A stretch of DNA of 40,231 bases from Nannocystis sp. (lineage in GTDB: Bacteria > Myxococcota_A > Polyangia > Nannocystales > Nannocystaceae), in NCBI RefSeq assembly GCF_013812955.1, contig NZ_JACCSO010000582.1:1-40231 (forward strand), written 5' to 3'. The notes under the pieces were generated by a model. It was given only the letters and a program-made list of their open reading frames with translations. It ran no database searches and was not told the DNA's origin. Shown here in pieces: positions 36,205-40,231 of this stretch. How positions within the stretch are numbered: the stretch's first letter is position 1; each line of letters opens with the position of its first letter. The translations under genes were made by a program, and so were the position numbers.

Positions 36205-38279
36205 AGCCTCGCATCCGCTTGCCGATCATCACCGCCCAGGCGGTCAGCGAGGACGATCCGCTCGAGCTCCTGCGCGGCGGTCGCTTCGCCCGGTATTTCG
36301 CCGGCACGCTGGCCGTGTTCGGCCTGGCCTGGGTGGTCTCGGCCCGCGTCTCGGCGCGCGACACCAGCGACGCCGTGATCGGCGTGCACGCGGCGCTGAG
36401 CGCCGAACCCCAGGTCCAGGCGCTGGTCATCGACGCCCAGGCCCCACCGCCTCCGCCGGTCGAGGACATCACGCCCTCACGCGCCCCACCGCCTCCGGTC
36501 GTCGAAGACATCACGCCGGGCACGCGCCCAAATGCTGTCTCCGAGGACAGGTTCGGCCGTAAACGGACCGCTGCGGGCGCGCTCGTGCTGTCCGAGGATG
36601 ACGCCGGCGACGCCGAAGTCGGCCTCAGTCAACGCCAGCTCGGCGAGCTCAAGACCGGCGGCTTCTTCGATCCCGGCGCCTTCGACGACGTAAAGACCGT
36701 CAAGAAGAAGGCGTACGTGCACCTGATGCCGGGGATCCCGAACGAGGCCTTCTTCGTCGGCATCATCGTCATCTTGTTGGCGAGCTTCACCCTGTTCGAG
36801 CGCCGCGGGAGCAAGCCGCGGGTGTACTGGAAGCTCGAGCTGACGCGCTGGCCGCCGCTGGCGCGGGCGATGAAGAGTCGATGGTTTCAGCCGGCGATCC
36901 AGCTGCCGGTCGTGATCGGCTTCGTCGCGGTGATCGTGATCGGCCTGATCGGCTCACAGGAGCCCGGTCGCAACCTCGCGCCGGTGCTCACCTGGAACAT
37001 CTGGTGGATCGGCCTGATCTTCATGGTCCTGCTGTTCGGCAACCTGTGGTGCCAGATGTGCCCGTGGACGGCGATCCCGGACTGGTTCATGCGCCGCGGT
37101 CTGACCCCGGTGCGCAAGATCGCCAGCCTCAACCGCAAGTACCCGCGCTTCAAGTTGTGGATGTGGCCGGCGATCGTGCTGTTCGGCTTCATCACCTGGC
37201 TCGAGATCATCTTCGACGCCGCCAACCGGCCGTGGCTGACCTCCGTGTTCGGCATCCTGATGGTCGCGCTGTCCTGGCTGCTGCTCGTCGTCTACGAGCG
37301 CAAGGCGATGTGCCGCTACGTCTGCTTCGTCGGCCGCGTGTCCGGGCAGTACGCGATGATGGGCATGCTCGAGCTGCGCCGCCGTGACCCCGAGGTGTGC
37401 AGGGCCTGCAAGACCAAGGACTGCTACCACGGCAACGAGCGCGGCTACCCTTGCCCGACCCACGAGTTCATGGGCGCGATGAAGGAGAACGAGTACTGCA
37501 CGCTGTGCACCGAGTGCGTGAAGAGCTGCCCGCACGACAACATCGGCCTCAGCCTGCGCAGCAGCGGCGCCGACGTCTTGAACCCGCACCGCAGCCGCGC
37601 CGACGAGGCCTACATGGCGCTGCTGATCTTCATCGTCAGCGCGTTCCACGGGGCGGCGATGATCCCGCTGTGGATGGAGTGGGAGAGCCTGCTGCGCGGG
37701 GCGCTCATCGACGCCCAGGTGGCGCTGTTCGGCGCCGACGTGCTGGGCTTCTCCGGCAGCCAGGGCGGCATGATGACCTTCACGCTGATGATGCTCGCCT
37801 GCATCTTCGTGCCCGGGGTCCTGTACTGGCTGCTGTGCGCCGCGATGCGCCTGGCGAGCGGCCGGCCCGACATCGGCGTCCGCAAGCTGTTCATCAAGTT
37901 CAGCTACACCCTGCTGCCGATCGCCCTCTTCTATCACCTGGCCCACAACGCGGTGCACGTGTTCTGGGAGTGGTCCAAGGTCCGGCGCCTGATCTCCGAC
38001 CCGCTCGGCTGGGGTCATGACATCTTCGGCACCGCCCGCGCGCCGCTGACCGCCCTGTGGTCGCCGGAGAGCATCTGGTACCTGCAGGTGGCGCTGGTCG
38101 TCATCGGCCACATCTACGGCATCTACGTCGCCCAGCGCGAGGCGGTCCGCGTCTACGGCGGCGACCGCAAGGCGGCCCTGCGCGTGCACATCGTGATGAT
38201 GCTCGGCATGATCGCCATGAGCCTGCTGAGCCTGTGGCTGCTCGCGCAGCCGATGTTCATGCGCACCGCCGACCTGTGA
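36201..38279 (+). CDS. Polytopic 4Fe-4S membrane protein of the NosR/NapH/CcoG type
   Basis: A 692-residue inner-membrane electron carrier. One helix at about 33-50 leads to a periplasmic Pro-rich linker with a duplicated PPPPxVEDITP unit (about 82-106) and GGFFDPGAFDD (153-163). Several membrane helices follow. Motif WCQMCPW (Cys284, Cys287) and CRYVCFVGR (about 370) correspond to the membrane Cys pairs of NosR/NapH. A cytoplasmic ferredoxin part holds CRACKTKDC (about 400) and CTLCTECVKSCP (about 433-444), a 4Fe-4S binding set. More membrane helices complete it. No FMN domain. GGAGGT lies 5 nt before the ATG, which overlaps the preceding stop. It probably moves electrons from the quinone pool or cytoplasm to the periplasmic partners. 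Confidence 0.85.
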   Translation: MKPRIRLPIITAQAVSEDDPLELLRGGRFARYFAGTLAVFGLAWVVSARVSARDTSDAVIGVHAALSAEPQVQALVIDAQAPPPPPVEDITPSRAPPPPVVEDITPGTRPNAVSEDRFGRKRTAAGALVLSEDDAGDAEVGLSQRQLGELKTGGFFDPGAFDDVKTVKKKAYVHLMPGIPNEAFFVGIIVILLASFTLFERRGSKPRVYWKLELTRWPPLARAMKSRWFQPAIQLPVVIGFVAVIVIGLIGSQEPGRNLAPVLTWNIWWIGLIFMVLLFGNLWCQMCPWTAIPDWFMRRGLTPVRKIASLNRKYPRFKLWMWPAIVLFGFITWLEIIFDAANRPWLTSVFGILMVALSWLLLVVYERKAMCRYVCFVGRVSGQYAMMGMLELRRRDPEVCRACKTKDCYHGNERGYPCPTHEFMGAMKENEYCTLCTECVKSCPHDNIGLSLRSSGADVLNPHRSRADEAYMALLIFIVSAFHGAAMIPLWMEWESLLRGALIDAQVALFGADVLGFSGSQGGMMTFTLMMLACIFVPGVLYWLLCAAMRLASGRPDIGVRKLFIKFSYTLLPIALFYHLAHNAVHVFWEWSKVRRLISDPLGWGHDIFGTARAPLTALWSPESIWYLQVALVVIGHIYGIYVAQREAVRVYGGDRKAALRVHIVMMLGMIAMSLLSLWLLAQPMFMRTADL
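36535..36550. repeat. Mini-palindrome, CTGTCC/GGACAG family
   Basis: CTGTC-TCCGAG-GACAG inside the linker region of the 4Fe-4S protein gene, coding for SEDR. Confidence 0.45.
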
Positions 38280-38326
38280 CAGCGCCCAGGCGCGCGTTCA
38301 CGACCTGCGAGTCACGTCAGCGCGAC

Positions 38327-38818
38327 TCACTGCAGCGGGAACATGGTGTCGAGCTCACGGACCACGTCCGAGTTCTCGACGCCCTTGGCGAGGGCCAGCT
38401 CCTGGACCAGCAGGGTACGGGCCGTGTCGAGCATCTTGCGCTCGCCGAAGCTCAGGTCCTTGTCGCTGCGCAAAATGCTGAGGTCACGCAGGACCGCGGC
38501 GATTTCCATCAGCGAGCCGGTCTTGATCTTCTCCATGTACTCGCGGTATCGGCGATTCCACGTGGCGGTGGAGATCTTCTCGCCCCGACGCTCCAAAACG
38601 CCGTAGACGTCCTTGATCTCCTGCTCCCCGACGATGCGACGCAGGCCGACGGCGCTGGCGTTGCTCTTCGGGACCATGACCTTCATGTCATTTTCGAGGA
38701 CCCGGAGGACATAAAACTCCATGGCTGAGCCGGCAATCTCTCGCCGCTCAAGGCCCATGACCTCTGCCACACCGTGGCCGGGATAGACGGCCTTGTCACC
38801 GATATTGAAATCGCCCAT
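38327..38818 (-). CDS. cdnL: CarD-family RNA polymerase-binding regulator CdnL
   Basis: A 163-residue protein matching CdnL/CarD throughout: N-terminal Tudor-like domain that contacts the RNA polymerase beta subunit (FNIGDKAVYPGHGVAEVMGLE, YVLRVLENDMKVMVP) and a C-terminal helical domain with the conserved Trp (TATWNRRYREYMEKIKTGS). Known CdnL proteins stabilise open complexes, mainly at rRNA promoters, and are essential in Myxococcus. It lacks the HMGA-like tail of CarD itself. Length equals the known CdnL. Expressed from a strong promoter (38943-38970) through a 5' leader of about 118 nt containing C-rich repeats. Converges with the 4Fe-4S gene. Confidence 0.95.
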   Translation of the reverse strand: MGDFNIGDKAVYPGHGVAEVMGLERREIAGSAMEFYVLRVLENDMKVMVPKSNASAVGLRRIVGEQEIKDVYGVLERRGEKISTATWNRRYREYMEKIKTGSLMEIAAVLRDLSILRSDKDLSFGERKMLDTARTLLVQELALAKGVENSDVVRELDTMFPLQ

Positions 38819-38841
38819 GAACTGCCGTTAAAGTGCCTTCA

Positions 38842-38904
38842 GGGGGGCCGAGAGAGGGACCGGGGCCGAGCGGGGGGACCGAGCGGGGGGCCGGAGCGGG
38901 GGGC
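38842..38904. repeat. G-tract repeats in the cdnL leader
   Basis: Six runs of 3-6 G on the plus strand (38842-38847, 38856-38858, 38862-38865, 38872-38877, 38885-38890, 38898-38903). The last three are 13-bp tandem units of the form CCGAGCGGGGGGA. The cdnL mRNA would carry the C-rich complement, and the plus strand could fold into a G-quadruplex. Confidence 0.85.
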
Positions 38905-38942
38905 CAGAGTGATTCAGCTGGAACAGCCGAAAAAGCCCGCTC

Positions 38943-38970
38943 AGGCTATCATTTTGGCGCCTCCTGTCAA
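38943..38970 (-). promoter_or_regulatory. cdnL promoter
   Basis: Minus strand: perfect TTGACA (38965-38970), 16 bp, TAGCCT (38943-38948) with TGA before it (extended -10). The best sigma70-type match in the window together with that of rpmH. Confidence 0.65.
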
Positions 38971-39191
38971 CGGCTGCCGCTCGCTCCCGAGCATCCTCAC
39001 CCTGAGCAATCGCGCCGCGGTGGACGCATCTGTGAGTTTTACGGCGGCGCTGTCCCCCCATTTTGTAGCCCGCGCCGGGCCCGTATCACTCAACCCCCAA
39101 ACGGTTTTTTGCGCCGCGCCCGAAGCTCAGGGCCGCGGTTCGCGTCCATGGCCCCCGCGCCGGACACCGGGCTTTACACACTGCCGCATTC

Positions 39192-39219
39192 TTGAACCAA
39201 CGGACGGCTTCCCTATGAT
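39192..39219 (+). promoter_or_regulatory. Promoter whose -10 covers the first ATGs of the small lipoprotein gene
   Basis: TTGAAC (39192-39197), 16 bp, TATGAT (39214-39219). Transcription would begin near 39226-39227, at the third in-frame ATG (39227), giving a leaderless mRNA. Confidence 0.5.
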
Positions 39220-39226
39220 GCACCGC

Positions 39227-39721
39227 ATGTCTCGTCCCCTCACCTCCACGCTGTCGCGCCTGGTCGCTGGTCTCGTGCTTTGCAGCGCCCTGGCCTGCGC
39301 GATGACACGGGAGAGATTGCCTGATCTTGACCGTAAATTTTATGACAACCTGCCGAGCGAGGCCGACAAGAGCGCGTTCTTGCGGCTGCAAGACACGAAG
39401 CGCCAGCCGTTCCTCGAGCAGAAGGGATTGTGGGCGCGCTGGTCGGAGCTGACGCCGGCGGAGCGCGAGGCGGTCGCCCGCGGCGAGGTCAAGGCGGGCC
39501 ACAAGGAGTTCGTGGCCTTCATGGTGTGGGGCCCGCCGGCGGACACGCAGGGCAGCAAGGCCGCCGCCCGCGACGTCCGCTTCCACACCTTCATCCGCTG
39601 CACGAGCGGACCGCGGGTCGGCCGCTACGTGCAGAGCAACCTCGACTGCGACGGCACCTCGAGCGAGGTCGAGATCGCGGTCGAGAACAACCTGATCACC
39701 GAGATCAAGTTCCTCAACTGA
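39227..39721 (+). CDS. Small lipoprotein of unknown function
   Basis: A 164-residue exported protein. The signal (SRLVAGLVLCSALAC) ends in a weak lipobox, with Cys24 as lipid site. The mature part begins as a helical stretch (ERLPDLDRKFYDNLPSEADKSAFLRLQDTKRQPFLEQKGLWARWSELTPAEREAVARGEVKAGHKEFVAFMVWGPPADT) that resembles the 'WGxP' strand of small outer-membrane/lipid-anchored proteins, and ends in strands with two Cys (IRCTSG, NLDCDG). No named family recognised. Starts at 39215 or 39218 are also in frame but overlap the predicted -10, so 39227 is preferred. Confidence 0.65.
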   Translation: MSRPLTSTLSRLVAGLVLCSALACAMTRERLPDLDRKFYDNLPSEADKSAFLRLQDTKRQPFLEQKGLWARWSELTPAEREAVARGEVKAGHKEFVAFMVWGPPADTQGSKAAARDVRFHTFIRCTSGPRVGRYVQSNLDCDGTSSEVEIAVENNLITEIKFLN

Positions 39722-39777
39722 GCGCTCGCACGCGCCGGGTCGCGGACCACCGCAGGCCCGGCGCGCTGCGCTCCGGC

Positions 39778-40231
39778 TCAGCGCAGGAACTCGAGCAGGG
39801 CGGCGACGGCGAAACCGGAGCCGCCCTCGTCGTTGACGCCGAAGGGCTTGCGGACCATCGCCGGCCCGGCGATGTCGACGTGCACCCAGCGCTGGCCCTC
39901 GGTGAACTCCGAGAGGAACAGGCCGGCCGTGATGGCGCCGCCCCAGCGCTCGCCGGTGTTGCGCATGTCGGCGATCGGGCTCTTGAGCTGCTCCTTGAGC
40001 GGCTCGGGCAGCGGCAGCCGCCACATGTCTTCGCCGGCCCGCTCCCCGGCGGCCATCCACTCGGCCAGGAACTCGTCGTCCTTCGACATCACGCCGGCGA
40101 TGTGGGGCCCGAGCGCGACGATGCAGGCGCCGGTCAGGGTCGCGAAGTCGAGGATGTAATTCGGCTGCAGCTTGCCGGCGTAGACCAGCGCATCGGCGAG
40201 GGTCAGGCGGCCCTCGGCGTCGGTGTTGTCG
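39778..40231 (-). CDS. pepA: Leucyl aminopeptidase (M17), C-terminal part
   Basis: The 3' part of a gene running off the right edge; the first complete codon ends at 40230. The frame opens with the M17 signature NTDAEGRLTLADAL (metal ligands Asp/Glu and the catalytic Arg), continues with FATLTGACIVALGPHIAGVM, and ends LLEFLR. M17 enzymes are hexameric, two-metal aminopeptidases of the cytoplasm. The conserved C-terminal GAITAGLFLSEF, VHVDIAGPAM segment is present. The N-terminal domain and the Lys ligand are outside the window, so whether it is a functional full-length enzyme cannot be judged. Confidence 0.92.
   Translation of the reverse strand, partial: DNTDAEGRLTLADALVYAGKLQPNYILDFATLTGACIVALGPHIAGVMSKDDEFLAEWMAAGERAGEDMWRLPLPEPLKEQLKSPIADMRNTGERWGGAITAGLFLSEFTEGQRWVHVDIAGPAMVRKPFGVNDEGGSGFAVAALLEFLR

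Larger units (their letters stand above)
38819..39214. other. Divergent intergenic region cdnL / small lipoprotein
   Basis: 396 bp holding the G-tract repeats, the cdnL promoter and the promoter-like pair for the lipoprotein gene. An in-frame upstream extension of the lipoprotein frame is open but shows no protein character. Confidence 0.6.

Noticed and set aside
38546-38562. TTCCACGTGG in cdnL as a fifth parS
   Set aside because: Only the centre matches; both outer arms differ, so ParB binding is not expected.

Overview
The window is a roughly 70% GC stretch of bacterial chromosome spanning the replication origin neighbourhood. The layout, the many TPR and response-regulator hybrids, a CdnL (CarD-family) protein and parS sites of the type known from Myxococcus point to a myxobacterium (Myxococcota). 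I lean to the Nannocystis/Plesiocystis side, but that is inference. No rRNA, tRNA or insertion sequence was recognised.

Region 1 (1-10 kb): the end of a probably inactive amidohydrolase, a RidA protein and an inverted TPR membrane protein. They are followed by a tight plus-strand module: an M48-like protein that has lost its zinc ligands, two consecutive dynamin-like GTPases (one with a membrane segment, one with a long N-terminal helical-repeat region) and RNase HII. The last three overlap as ATGA. Region 2 (10-16 kb, minus strand): ECF sigma factor, mutM, rsmA, tsaD, and a REC-PATAN-TM-TPR protein. Region 3 (16.5-19.9 kb): rhomboid-TPR fusion, three perfect parS sites around a small repeat block, rsmG, and a BioF-like enzyme with a fourth near-perfect parS inside its coding sequence. 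No parA or parB is present.

Region 4 (19.9-31.6 kb) is the classic origin arrangement. mnmE, khpB/jag, yidC, yidD, rnpA and rpmH read leftwards, and dnaA, dnaN, recF and gyrB read rightwards. A 778-bp gap between rpmH and dnaA holds hairpin-forming 17-bp tandem repeats and DnaA-box-like sequences. Region 5 (31.6-38.3 kb) looks like an envelope redox module: DUF3347-like lipoprotein, outer-membrane barrel, secreted FMN-binding-like protein, lipoprotein of beta-propeller type, and a polytopic 4Fe-4S protein of the NosR/NapH/CcoG type. It resembles a NosR split into separate parts, and no terminal reductase is visible. Region 6 (38.3-40.2 kb): cdnL with a strong promoter and a G-tract leader, a small lipoprotein, and the 3' part of leucyl aminopeptidase.

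Two genome-level signals recur. Several genes have an extended -10 element only 6-7 nt before the start codon, implying leaderless mRNAs. A short palindrome of the form CTGTCC-loop-GGACAG is scattered through genes and gaps.
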